From positions 610,447 through 674,446 of the forward strand of contig NZ_GL872282.1 of the NCBI RefSeq assembly GCF_000191065.1: DNA of 64,000 nucleotides. The letters run 5' to 3'. Below the pieces are notes generated by a model, which searched no databases, was not told where the DNA came from, and saw nothing but the letters and a program-made list of their open reading frames with translations. Each line of letters starts with the position of its first letter. Position 1 is the first letter of the stretch. Origin of the DNA: Prevotella multiformis DSM 16608 (lineage in GTDB: Bacteria > Bacteroidota > Bacteroidia > Bacteroidales > Bacteroidaceae). This document shows positions 37,032 to 46,047 of this stretch, one piece after another. The translations under genes were made by a program, and so were the position numbers.

Positions 37032-37594
37032 ACTTCATGTCCTTGTCTGTTCAGGTCCTTCAGCATTCCCGCAAGCAGATTCCTCGCTTTATGGAACTGC
37101 GATGCGGATGTGTCGGGTCTGATATTGAGCATTTCCGCTATTTCCTTATGACTCTTCCCTTCTATCGCAAACAGGTTGAAGACAGCCCTGTAGCCCGGCG
37201 GCAGCCTGCGGATGGCGTCGGTGATCTGCGTGATGGTCAGGCCGTCCGTCTCCGGCCCGTCGTCCGTGCTGTCAGGCAGGTCGATGTCCTTGTCCACGAA
37301 GAGTTCCGTATTATGGTCCCGGAGAAAGCGGAGCGATTCGTTGACGACGGTCCGGGTGAGCCATGCCCTCAGAGAGCCTTTCCCTCTGTACTCAAAGGAA
37401 TGTATGCCGGTGAAGATTCTGATGAAAGCCTCCTGCAGCACGTCGTGCAGGTCCTCCCGGTTGCCGATGTAGCGCAGGCACACCTGTGCCAGATAATCGG
37501 CATACGTGCCATAGAGCTTGTCCATGGCACGGTCATCACCCTTGGCGAAAAGGCTCAAGATATGCTGCTCTTTATTATTCCCAAACAGTCTCAT
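37028..37594 (-). CDS. ECF-type RNA polymerase sigma-70 factor
   Basis: 188 residues. Region 2 around AQVCLRYIGNREDLHDVLQEAFIRIF and region 4 helix-turn-helix LPPGYRAVFNLFAIEGKSHKEIAEMLNIRPDTSASQFHKARNLL; no region 3, as in ECF factors. Four-base overlap (ATGA) with the anti-sigma/barrel gene indicates translational coupling and a cognate pair. Target genes cannot be read from the window. Confidence 0.94.
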   Translation of the reverse strand: MRLFGNNKEQHILSLFAKGDDRAMDKLYGTYADYLAQVCLRYIGNREDLHDVLQEAFIRIFTGIHSFEYRGKGSLRAWLTRTVVNESLRFLRDHNTELFVDKDIDLPDSTDDGPETDGLTITQITDAIRRLPPGYRAVFNLFAIEGKSHKEIAEMLNIRPDTSASQFHKARNLLAGMLKDLNRQGHEV

Positions 37595-37634
37595 TGGTCA
37601 TCAGGAGATCACGCTCCCCGAAGGCTCGTTCTGT

Positions 37635-38312
37635 CTATTTACGGCTTTTGTATTTGAAGGTGACGCTTTTCATGCCCGAGAACGACTGCCACTTCAGCGT
37701 GAGGTCGACGGTCTTCCCCTGCGTGTCGGGCAGGTCGTTCAGCCTGAATGCCACGAGTCCGTCGCGGATGAAGCCTCTCGTGTCGCCTGCGGCATTGTGG
37801 TGAAGCACCACCTCATAGGGCTTGTCCCCCTTGACGAGGTTCACGATATGCTTCTTCCCGTTGCCGTAATAAGTGCGGAAGCGCAGGGTGAGATAGCCGT
37901 CCTCGACGACCGTCGTCCAGTCCTTGACGATTTCCACCGGATCCTTTCCGTACTTCTCGTCGTTCTTCTTCCCGAAGCTCTGCGCCATGTTCTTCGTGAG
38001 GAGGGTGTCAATCCTGTTCACGTACACGCTCTTGGAGTAGTGTCCGCTCTGTCCGTCCTGCACCCGGATGTTCGTGAGCGCACGCACCTCCCTGTTCCCG
38101 TAGGGCGAAGTCTTCATGTTCGTCGGAAGGAGGGTCGTCTCGTCGTCCAGCTGGAAATACACCTGTCCGGTGGAGCTGTTGGTCTTGATGGTGACAAGTG
38201 CGTTCGGATAATTGACGGAGTTGTCCGTGTCGTCATCGTTCAGGCACGACTGCACGGACAGCGTCCCCAGCAGTACACCCAGCACAATAAGATAATTGAA
38301 AAAACGCTTCAT
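37635..38312 (-). CDS. NigD-like lipoprotein
   Basis: 225 residues, lipobox GTLSVQSC followed by LNDDD. The NigD pattern is visible: PNALVTIKTNSSTGQVYFQLDDETTLLPTN, then NREVRALTNIRVQD in the N-terminal OB-like domain and a C-terminal beta domain (GYLTLRFRTYYGNGKKHIVNLV). NigD was named from the Prevotella nigrescens bacteriocin cluster, but most homologues have no known role. It lies 40 bases upstream of the sigma-factor gene and might be co-transcribed with it. Confidence 0.85.
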   Translation of the reverse strand: MKRFFNYLIVLGVLLGTLSVQSCLNDDDTDNSVNYPNALVTIKTNSSTGQVYFQLDDETTLLPTNMKTSPYGNREVRALTNIRVQDGQSGHYSKSVYVNRIDTLLTKNMAQSFGKKNDEKYGKDPVEIVKDWTTVVEDGYLTLRFRTYYGNGKKHIVNLVKGDKPYEVVLHHNAAGDTRGFIRDGLVAFRLNDLPDTQGKTVDLTLKWQSFSGMKSVTFKYKSRK

Positions 38313-38338
38313 TTTCTTTCCTCCATGATTTTATGTTG

Positions 38339-38346
38339 CAAATTTA
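38339..38346 (-). promoter_or_regulatory. -7 box of the NigD-like gene
   Basis: Minus strand TAAATTTGC, 26 bases upstream of the ATG at 38312; -33 not convincing. Confidence 0.6.
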
Positions 38347-38484
38347 CAAAATATTTCTGACGTATGTACCGTTCCCGCCTTCCGTCATTATCCGCCTCCG
38401 CACCGGACGGCCTGCGAGCCTCTGGAGATGCGGCTGCGGCAGCACGTCGGACCGGGCGGAATCCTGTCGGGTATTGCCTGCATT

Positions 38485-38560
38485 GCAACCAAGGCCTGAT
38501 TGAGATGCAACCAAGGCCTGATTGAGGTGCAATCAAGGCTTACTTGGGACGCAACTAAGC
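38485..38560. repeat. 22-bp tandem repeat
   Basis: Three units of 22 bases, GCAACCAAGGCCTGATTGAG plus two bases, at 38485, 38507 and 38529, and a partial fourth. Unrelated in sequence to the GGGAACAGG arrays. The rest of the gap 38347-38722 shows no gene. Confidence 0.9.
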
Positions 38561-38722
38561 ACCTTTCCGAAAGGTTTCCATAACACATTGATAGTCAAAC
38601 GCCTGACAGGGCCGTTTCCCCAGCACCTGCGCCCGGTGCTCCGGCAAGGCTTCCGGCGGCGGCGGACAGGGAAGGGTGGATGTACCCGTTCCCCGTCCGG
38701 CAGAGGCAGGCGGCCGCTCCGG

Positions 38723-39289
38723 TCAATTCACGGTGACGGTGACCGTCCCGGCCAGCTTGTCCTTGTCAAGCACGCTGACGGTGGTCGTTCCCTTCTTGAC
38801 ACCCTTTACCGTGACGGCGGCATCCTTTACCGTCGCCGTGGCGATCCGCTTGTCCCTGACCGTCACCGTATAAGGTGCTTTCCCCGACTTGACGGTGAAC
38901 ATCCCCTCCTTCCCGGCGTCAATCTTCAGTTCGGTCTTGTCGAAAGCGAGGGGCTTCGCCACGGTGACGGCGACAGTCGCCGTCTGCCGGTTCTTGTCGG
39001 TGACGATGACGGAGGCCTTGCCCTCCTTGACACCCGTGACGGTGACGGTATTCTTGTCGGCCTTCGCCGTAGCTGTCTTTTCGTCGGTCGATTTTACCGT
39101 GAGGGGCTGTGCGGCGTTGGCGACGGCCACGCTGGCCGTGGCACCGGGTGCGACCATGATTCTGTCGGCACTGAGCCGCAGCCCATTGCTCCTGTTGTTG
39201 TCATTGTCCTTGTCGCAGGACGCGAACACTGCTGCTCCCAGGCAGCATGCCGCCACCGTCATTGTCTTGAAGATTGTTTTCTTTTCCAT
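38723..39289 (-). CDS. Lipoprotein with two BIG2-like Ig domains
   Basis: 188 residues, lipobox AAVFASC followed by DKDNDNN. Two tandem ~75-residue Ig-like units: LRLSADRIMVAPGATASVAVANA...VTGVKEGKASVIVTD, then FDKTELKIDAGKEGMFTVKSG...VTVKGVKKGTTTVSVLD. These are typical BIG2-type repeats of surface proteins. Lys/Thr-rich. Isolated gene, divergent from the M6 peptidase. It may be a structural or binding lipoprotein. Confidence 0.82.
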   Translation of the reverse strand: MEKKTIFKTMTVAACCLGAAVFASCDKDNDNNRSNGLRLSADRIMVAPGATASVAVANAAQPLTVKSTDEKTATAKADKNTVTVTGVKEGKASVIVTDKNRQTATVAVTVAKPLAFDKTELKIDAGKEGMFTVKSGKAPYTVTVRDKRIATATVKDAAVTVKGVKKGTTTVSVLDKDKLAGTVTVTVN

Positions 39290-39486
39290 TTCGTTTTTAA
39301 ATGCTTGTTTTCAGTTTTGTTTGCTTGTTCAAGATGTGATCATGATTCATTGTCTTGTCACTCATTAAAACCGGAAAACGCAGAAACTTGCCTGACAGGA
39401 CGGTTAAATCATGTTAAACAGAAAGACGGCCCCAGCCTCGGACAAGCGGGATTATTCCGGGCCGGCTGTTCAATAAAAACAATAAA

Positions 39487-39519
39487 CTTGCCGTACTTGA
39501 AAAAATTTACTTACCTTTG
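39487..39519 (+). promoter_or_regulatory. Promoter of the M6-like peptidase gene
   Basis: CTTG-N21-TACCTTTG (-7 box 39512-39519), followed by a leader of ~65 bases to the ATG at 39587. Confidence 0.8.
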
Positions 39520-39586
39520 CACCATCTTTCAGAACATGACATTTCAACGAGAGAAAATAACAGAAACATCGCAAAACAGCATCTAT

Positions 39587-41386
39587 ATGAAGAAAATCAT
39601 TACACTTCTTGCCGGTATACTGCTGGCGACGCCCGCTTTCGCCATCCCTGCCATGCGCGTCTGGCGCACCTGCCGGCAGGCAGACGGAACCGTGCTGAAG
39701 GTCATGACCGTGGGCGACGAGCACTTCAACTATGCCCTCACGGAAGACGGCATCCCCGTCCTGCCCTGCAAGGGAAGCTACTACTATGCCCGCATCGACG
39801 GCAGCCGGCTGGTGGCCTCGGACGTACTGGCACACGCAAAAGACATGAGGAAAGGCCGGGAGGAGCAGGCGGCAGCGGCTCTCGGACAGATAAGACAGCT
39901 GGAAACACTGACACAGCAGCGGATGCAGGCGACCGCCAAACCGTTCGGACAGGGCTTCGGCGACACGTGGGAAGGCCGGAAGAAAGGGCTTGTCATCCTG
40001 GTCGAGTTCCAGAACATGAAGTTCAAGGATCCCCGGAACGTGCTGACGCTCAAGCCGCGCGAGAACGATGTCAGGACCCTCTACGACAAGATGCTGAACA
40101 TGGCGGGATATACCAACAACAACGGGACCATCGGCAGCGTACACGACTACTTCCTCGACCAGAGCGGCGGCCGGTTCGACCTCACGTTCGATGTCGTCGG
40201 GCCGGTGAAACTCGGACATCCTTACAGCTACTACGGTGAACGCACTGCCGCCGGAAACGACGAGCGGGCACCGCAGATGATCGCCGACGCCTGCCGGGCC
40301 GTCAAGGACAAGGTGAACTTCGCCGACTACGACTGGGACGGCGACGGCGAGGTGGAGCAGGTATACGTCGTCTATGCCGGCGAGGGAGAGGCCACCGGAG
40401 GCGAAGCGGACACGGTATGGCCGCACAAGTACTCGCTCGAGGATGCAGGCCTGCACAGGCTGTCGTTCAACGGCGTGAAGATCAACACCTACGCCTGCAG
40501 CAACGAGATCATCCGTGCCCGCCTGGACGGGAAGGAGCGCGTCTTCTACTCGGGCATCGGCACCATCTGCCACGAGTTCTCCCACTGTCTCGGCCTGCCC
40601 GACTTCTACGACACGCGCGGCGGGAGCAACGTAGGGTCCGGACGGTTCGACCTCATGTGCTCCGGCAGCTACAACGGCGGACCGCAGAGCCTCAAGAACG
40701 TCTACGGCGGGACAGGCATCGGGACGGTGCCGGCAGGGTATGACGCCTACGAGAAAGCGTACATGGGATGGCTCAAGCCGGTCGCTCTCGGCGATGCCGC
40801 CGTGGAAGTGAAGAACCTGAAAGGGCTCTCCGAAGGCGGCGAGGCCTACTTCCTGTACAACCCGGGCAACAGGAACGAGTACTACATCTTCGAGAACCGC
40901 ACGCCGCACCGGTGGGACAGCGAACTGCCCGGGCACGGCCTGCTGGTGTTCCACGTCGACTACGACGACCGTTCGTGGCAGACGAACATCGTCAACGCCG
41001 CCGCCTATCAGGACCACCCGCGCTTCACGATCGTCCCGGCAGACGGACAACTCGACAATGACACGCAGGACGGCGACCTCTTCCCGACCGACCTCAACAA
41101 CAGTCTGACCACGGGCTCCGACCCCCGCCTGTTCTTCTACACCGGCTACCGCATCGGCGACAGGGCCGGCATCCGTCAGGTGACACGCGGCCATGACAAC
41201 ACCGTCTCCTTCAGCTATCTGCCGCTGAACACCACCGCAGGCATCCGCTCCCTGCCGCACGCCCGGCCGTCCGCTGCCGCCGCCTACACGCTCTCGGGCA
41301 TCCCGGCCGGCCGTGACAGACGGGGCGCAAGGCAGATCGTAATCGTCAAGGATGACGACGGCAGGACGCACAAGGAGGCAAGATGA
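39587..41386 (+). CDS. Secreted M6-like metalloprotease
   Basis: 599 residues from ATG at 39587, which begins signal peptide MKKIITLLAGILLATPAFA; the longer open frame upstream precedes the promoter. Zinc motif HEFSHCLGLPDFYD at about residues 329-342 is the M6 (immune inhibitor A-like) signature, preceded by YDWDGDGEVEQVYVVYAGEGEA. The substrate-side region runs to ~550. The C-terminus carries a tail (AYTLSGIPAGRDRRGARQIVIVKDDDGR) like other exported proteins here. Probably a cell-surface or secreted endopeptidase. Confidence 0.92.
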   Translation: MKKIITLLAGILLATPAFAIPAMRVWRTCRQADGTVLKVMTVGDEHFNYALTEDGIPVLPCKGSYYYARIDGSRLVASDVLAHAKDMRKGREEQAAAALGQIRQLETLTQQRMQATAKPFGQGFGDTWEGRKKGLVILVEFQNMKFKDPRNVLTLKPRENDVRTLYDKMLNMAGYTNNNGTIGSVHDYFLDQSGGRFDLTFDVVGPVKLGHPYSYYGERTAAGNDERAPQMIADACRAVKDKVNFADYDWDGDGEVEQVYVVYAGEGEATGGEADTVWPHKYSLEDAGLHRLSFNGVKINTYACSNEIIRARLDGKERVFYSGIGTICHEFSHCLGLPDFYDTRGGSNVGSGRFDLMCSGSYNGGPQSLKNVYGGTGIGTVPAGYDAYEKAYMGWLKPVALGDAAVEVKNLKGLSEGGEAYFLYNPGNRNEYYIFENRTPHRWDSELPGHGLLVFHVDYDDRSWQTNIVNAAAYQDHPRFTIVPADGQLDNDTQDGDLFPTDLNNSLTTGSDPRLFFYTGYRIGDRAGIRQVTRGHDNTVSFSYLPLNTTAGIRSLPHARPSAAAAYTLSGIPAGRDRRGARQIVIVKDDDGRTHKEAR

Positions 41387-41579
41387 CGCCCGCACCTCCA
41401 CGTTCCGGAAAGTAGGGACGGACAGCGGAGAGGGAAGCAGGGACAGAACAGCAGCCCCTCCCTCCCCCTGCTCCGGCCGTCCGGCCTCTTCCCCTTCCGG
41501 GAAACACAGGATAAGGCTGCAAATCTTACAAATTTACAACACAAACGATAAAAAAGGATTTAAAAAAGAGGGAAAACGG

Positions 41580-41610
41580 TTTCTTCTTTTATAATTTATA
41601 CCTACCTTTG
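41580..41610 (+). promoter_or_regulatory. Promoter of the 41827-45797 gene pair
   Basis: TTTC-N19-TACCTTTG (-7 box 41603-41610), leaving a ~210-base leader. The remainder of the gap 41387-41826 holds no gene. Confidence 0.75.
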
Positions 41611-41826
41611 CACACGGATGTCTGAAGACAGCCGGCCTCTCTGCCCGACCGGCATCTACAAGAAGCTGCCTGCAACAGACTCTTACCAGAAAGGACACTG
41701 TGAACAAAAAAACATCGTTTTCCCATAAATAAACCCTACTTGCGGATTCCGACCGATCCCATCCTGCGGATTCCGGCCGACAAGCCCACCGGCTCCCGGC
41801 ATGCAATCACAATCAAAACGTAATAT

Positions 41827-43425
41827 ATGAAACAGGTTTACTATTTCCTTCTGCTGGCGGTACTGGCTCTGTCGTCAGCAACGGCAAAGGCTGACACGTC
41901 CGTGAAAATCAAGGTGGACGACGCCGCCCGGGTGACCGTGAAAGTCAACTACGCACCTGTCGCCGTCGTCACCGGAACGAATACGGTGAATGTACCCCAG
42001 TACGGTTCGGTGCAGATCGAGGCCAGGCAGGGCTTTTACCTGAAGAGCGTCACGAAGAAAGGCACGCAAGGCGATGCCGCCCCGCAGACCATCTCCGGAC
42101 TGACGAGCTGCAGCCTCTACATCTCCGAATCAGACCGGAACGCAACGTTCACCGTGAAGAGCGGCGACCTGAACGCTGACCGCACAGGCTCGTGTACGGT
42201 GACGGTCGACCATGCCGCAAAGGTGAAGATGATGCGCTACGAGTCGCAGACCGCCGTCGACCTGACGGACGGCGACAACACCGTGAAATGGATTCCCGGC
42301 ACGGAGAAGACCCTCGTCATCAGCAACAGGAACTACGGGGAAGCCCCTATATATAAGGTGGCGGTCGACGGACAGGACGTAGTGCCCTCTGACGGCCAGT
42401 ACTTCGTCGTGCCCAGGCAGGGCAGCACCATCGTCATCACGGCCGGCTATCCCGATACAGACTGTCCGGTGACCTTCGGGTTCAACGACGCTGCGGCAAA
42501 GGGTGTCCTGTCAGGAGTGACGGTCGACGGAACGGCAGTCGGCGACTTCCTGGAGGCCGGCTTCACGGTGAAGGCCGGTTCGAAGCTGTCGCTGAAATTC
42601 GACAAGACGAACTATTCCCTCGATGCCTTCAAGGTGAACGGCACCCCCGTGACGGTCTACGGCACCTATGAGTGCTACGTCAGGGAAGCCACCGCCTTCG
42701 ACATCCAGGCGCACAGGTACGCCACCGTGAAGGCCACGCTGACCGTGGACAAGGCGGCCAACATCACCGCCTACGAGGGCCAGAGCTATGACAACAAGGT
42801 GATCACCCTCCATGACGGAGAGAACACACTCGAGCTGAGCGAGAAGAACAGCCTCATCCAGCTGAAGCCCAACAGCGGCTGCAGGATCGAGTCGGTGAAG
42901 GCAGACGGCACGGCGCAGTCGGCCGATTATGACGGAGCCTACAACATAAGACTGACGGAGGGAATGAAGATCGACGTCACCACTTCGGCTGTCGTGCGCG
43001 ACCAGAAGGCAACCGTCTTCATCGACGACATCAGCCAAGCCGGCTACGGCTTCAACTTCTACCGTTCCGACCACAGCACCGTACCGATGCAGACCGGCGA
43101 GAACACCGTGATGTTCTCGGCCGACGACCATCACTTCCTGCTCGCAGCCTACGGCAACGACCTGAGCAGGATGGAAGTGAAACTGAACGGCACGAAGCTC
43201 GCCCCCTCCTACCCCGGCGGCACCAGCTTCGAGTTCGACCTGAAGAACAACGACCGCCTGGAGGTGTTCCTCAAGGGTGCCCCCACAGGCATCGGAACCA
43301 TCGGACAGGCACGCGGCGGAGAGGCGGAAGTCTACCGCCTCGACGGCACACGCGTACAGGGAACAGGCCTGTCCAAGGGAATATATATTATCAACGGTAA
43401 AAAAACAGCAATCAACAAGCGATGA
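41827..43425 (+). CDS. Secreted beta-repeat protein, unknown function
   Basis: 532 residues with signal peptide MKQVYYFLLLAVLALSSATAKA. The body is repetitive and all-beta: about four ~100-residue units with D-G-x-N-T-V/L motifs (LTDGDNTVKW, LHDGENTLEL, QTGENTVMF). The C-terminus EVYRLDGTRV...LSKGIYIINGKKTAINK is a sorting-tail-like end. No catalytic motif seen. Its TGA overlaps the ATG of the S8 protease (ATGA), so the two are translationally coupled; it could be an inhibitor, chaperone or surface partner of that protease, which is inference. Confidence 0.8.
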   Translation: MKQVYYFLLLAVLALSSATAKADTSVKIKVDDAARVTVKVNYAPVAVVTGTNTVNVPQYGSVQIEARQGFYLKSVTKKGTQGDAAPQTISGLTSCSLYISESDRNATFTVKSGDLNADRTGSCTVTVDHAAKVKMMRYESQTAVDLTDGDNTVKWIPGTEKTLVISNRNYGEAPIYKVAVDGQDVVPSDGQYFVVPRQGSTIVITAGYPDTDCPVTFGFNDAAAKGVLSGVTVDGTAVGDFLEAGFTVKAGSKLSLKFDKTNYSLDAFKVNGTPVTVYGTYECYVREATAFDIQAHRYATVKATLTVDKAANITAYEGQSYDNKVITLHDGENTLELSEKNSLIQLKPNSGCRIESVKADGTAQSADYDGAYNIRLTEGMKIDVTTSAVVRDQKATVFIDDISQAGYGFNFYRSDHSTVPMQTGENTVMFSADDHHFLLAAYGNDLSRMEVKLNGTKLAPSYPGGTSFEFDLKNNDRLEVFLKGAPTGIGTIGQARGGEAEVYRLDGTRVQGTGLSKGIYIINGKKTAINKR

Positions 43426-45797
43426 GAAAGATTCTACTCACAGCATTCTGCGCCGCTCTCGCAGCCGCAGCCTCCGGACAGTCGAAGCTCGACCTGCAGA
43501 GCCAGATGGCCCTGTACAGGCTCCGCAACACGGCCATCCCCACCTACAACAGCCGCACCCGCGCGTTCGAGCGGCGGCAGAGTGTCCCGCAGAGCACGAT
43601 GGCAATGATCGAACTCAAGGGCGGCAACGGCCGTGCAGAGCTCGAAGCGGAGGGCGTGGAGGTGCTGCGCATGCGCAGCGGCATCGCCATCGCCGTCGTC
43701 CCCCTGGCCGATGTCGAGCGCATCGCATCCCTGAAATGCGTCCACCGCATGGAGCTGCCGCGCCGTATGTACCAGAAAATGGACGTCGTCCGCAAGGAAA
43801 TCGGCGTCGACAAGATCCACCAGGGCATCGACCTGCCGCAGGCCTATACCGGCAAGGGAGTCGTGACGGGCATCGTCGACGGCGGCATCGACCCGAACCA
43901 CATCAACTTCCTCAAGCCCGACGGCACGACCCGCTTCGGCTACATCAGCAAGATCACCGCAAGCCAGCAGGATCCCAAAGGCTACCACTACGACAACTAC
44001 TACCCCCGCGCCGTGCTCGACACGATGAAGAACCGGGATGACACCTACGCCATCGAAGACTTCACGACCGACAACAACACCAACTTCCACGGCACGCACA
44101 CAACGGGCATCATGGCCGGCGGGTACAAGGGCGACATCACCTATGCCGTGACCGAGGACAACGACGTCTCCCACAACGTGCAGAAGCCCAACCCCTTCTA
44201 CGGCTGCGCCACGGAGTCGGAGCTCGTGGCTTCCTGCGGCGACCTGCGCGACCAGTACATCGCATTCGGCGTCGACGACGCCGTGCAGTACGCGCTCCTG
44301 TCAGGCAAGGAGCCCAAGCCCTGCGTCATCAACCTGTCGCTGGGCAGCAACCTCGGCGCACACGACTCCACCAGCGTGATGAACAGGTTCCTGGCCGAAG
44401 AAGGCAAGCACGCCATCATCTGCGTGGCGGCCGGCAACGAGGCCGACCGTGCCGTGGCTCTGAAGAAGACCTTCGACAAGGCCGGCGAGACCGTCAAGAC
44501 CTTCCTCACGCCGATGCAGACAGGGGAGCTTCCGTCGGGCAAGAAGACCTACTACAACCTCCGCAACGGACAGATCGCCGCCTACAGCAACGACAGCACC
44601 GAATTCGAATTCCAGATCGTCGTGACCAATAGGAGGCGCGACAACCGCGCCGTCGTACGCATCCCCGTGCTGACGAACTCGAACGGACAGGCGACGACCT
44701 ACGCCTCCGGCGGCGACTACTCCATGACGGGGGCCGTCATCAACCAGGCCTTCGCCAAGGCCTTCGACGGCTACGTCAGCGTGGCCTCGATGAAAGATCC
44801 CGAGACAGGACGCTACTATGCCATGGCGGAAATCATGACCAGCGACAACCAGACGACCAACAAGGACGGCAACTACAAGCTGTCGCTGGAAATCAAGAGC
44901 AAGGAAGCCGGGCAGCGCGTCGAGGTCTACGGCGACGCACAGCACATCTACTTCGACGACGACAAGCAGGATGGATTCGTCAGCGGAACACGCAACGGAT
45001 CGATCAGCGACATGGCCTGTGCGGCGAACATCATCACCGTAGGCAGCTACAACGTGCGCAACCACTGGCCTTCCATCGACGGATTCGTCTACGGATACAA
45101 CAAGAAAGGGCAGGAAGACGACTTCCCCGCAGGCGAGGCATCCCGCTTCTCGTCGTTCGGCACGCTGGCCGACGGCCGGAATCTGCCGCTCGTCTGCGCG
45201 CCGGGCGCGTCCGTCATCTCTTCGGTGAACACCTACGCCGTGGAGAACCCCGACCTGGGTTACACGCAGGCGGCTCTGCAGGGCAAGCTGACGAAAGGCA
45301 AGAAGACCTATTACTGGCACCAGTCGCTCGGCACGTCGATGGCCACGCCGGTCGTCGCCGGAGCCATCGCCCTGTGGCTGGAGGCGAACCCGAAGCTGAC
45401 CTGCAGGGACGTCGAGCGCATCATCAGGGAGACCGCCCGCAAGGACGACTTCGTGAAGAACACCGGCGACCCGGTACAGTGGGGGGCCGGCAAGTTCGAC
45501 GCCTACGCCGGACTGAAGCAGGTGCTGCGTGAGAAACAGTCTGCCGGCATCAGCGGCGTGAAGGCATCCGAAGGCACGGGAAAGGCCGTCATCACGATGA
45601 CGGGGGAGCGTTCGTTCGATGTCTTCCTCGCCGGTGCGGCACCGCTCACGGTGCGTGTCTACTCGCCCGGCGGCCAGCTTGTCCACGTGCAGTCGGCACA
45701 GGGCGATGAGACCAGCGTCAACGCCTCCGCCTGGCAGAAGGGTGTCTATCTCATCCAGGTGAACGGAGGCAAGGCACAGCGCATCGTCATCTACTGA
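43422..45797 (+). CDS. Secreted S8 subtilisin-like serine protease
   Basis: 791 residues with signal peptide ending AAAASGQ. Catalytic triad: Asp153 in GIVDGGIDPNH, His223 in NFHGTHTTGIMAG, Ser~639 in GTSMATPVVAGAIALW, with the large insert between His and Ser common in Bacteroidota S8 enzymes. The last ~70 residues (FDVFLAGAAPLTVRVYSPGGQLVHVQ...WQKGVYLIQVNGGKAQRIVIY) are a typical type IX secretion C-terminal sorting domain. Residues ~25-115 may be an inhibitory propeptide. Coupled to the gene upstream. Confidence 0.94.
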   Translation: MRKILLTAFCAALAAAASGQSKLDLQSQMALYRLRNTAIPTYNSRTRAFERRQSVPQSTMAMIELKGGNGRAELEAEGVEVLRMRSGIAIAVVPLADVERIASLKCVHRMELPRRMYQKMDVVRKEIGVDKIHQGIDLPQAYTGKGVVTGIVDGGIDPNHINFLKPDGTTRFGYISKITASQQDPKGYHYDNYYPRAVLDTMKNRDDTYAIEDFTTDNNTNFHGTHTTGIMAGGYKGDITYAVTEDNDVSHNVQKPNPFYGCATESELVASCGDLRDQYIAFGVDDAVQYALLSGKEPKPCVINLSLGSNLGAHDSTSVMNRFLAEEGKHAIICVAAGNEADRAVALKKTFDKAGETVKTFLTPMQTGELPSGKKTYYNLRNGQIAAYSNDSTEFEFQIVVTNRRRDNRAVVRIPVLTNSNGQATTYASGGDYSMTGAVINQAFAKAFDGYVSVASMKDPETGRYYAMAEIMTSDNQTTNKDGNYKLSLEIKSKEAGQRVEVYGDAQHIYFDDDKQDGFVSGTRNGSISDMACAANIITVGSYNVRNHWPSIDGFVYGYNKKGQEDDFPAGEASRFSSFGTLADGRNLPLVCAPGASVISSVNTYAVENPDLGYTQAALQGKLTKGKKTYYWHQSLGTSMATPVVAGAIALWLEANPKLTCRDVERIIRETARKDDFVKNTGDPVQWGAGKFDAYAGLKQVLREKQSAGISGVKASEGTGKAVITMTGERSFDVFLAGAAPLTVRVYSPGGQLVHVQSAQGDETSVNASAWQKGVYLIQVNGGKAQRIVIY

Positions 45798-45868
45798 CCG
45801 GTGCGGGCATGCCGCCGGACGGGCGGCGGAACAGGGTACACCCTCCGCCCGCATACCGGGAGCCTGCG

Positions 45869-45952
45869 TACCGGCCGCCGGGAACAGGAGTACCAGCCGT
45901 TGGGAACAGGAGTACCGGCCGCCGGGAACAGGAGTTCCGGTCGCCGGGTACG
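45869..45952. repeat. 22-bp tandem repeats (GGGAACAGGAGTACC type)
   Basis: Three units of 22 bases, CGGGAACAGGAGTACCAGCC and variants, flanked by partial ones, between the S8 protease and LRR genes. Related to arrays at 31895 and 55350. Confidence 0.88.
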
Positions 45953-46047
45953 GCTCGAAGCCTGCCGGCAGCCCGTCAGCGGCATCCGTGGCAAGACGGA
46001 CAACCGACAAAAAACAAACTCAGAACATAACATTTTTTCCTAATCGT

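Noticed and set aside
39470..41401. 643-codon open frame on the minus strand
   Set aside because: Antisense shadow of the M6-like peptidase gene; it has no family features and the plus-strand frame has signal peptide and HExxH motif.
44301..46010. 569-codon open frame on the minus strand
   Set aside because: Antisense to the S8 protease; long antisense frames are expected in this GC-rich sequence.
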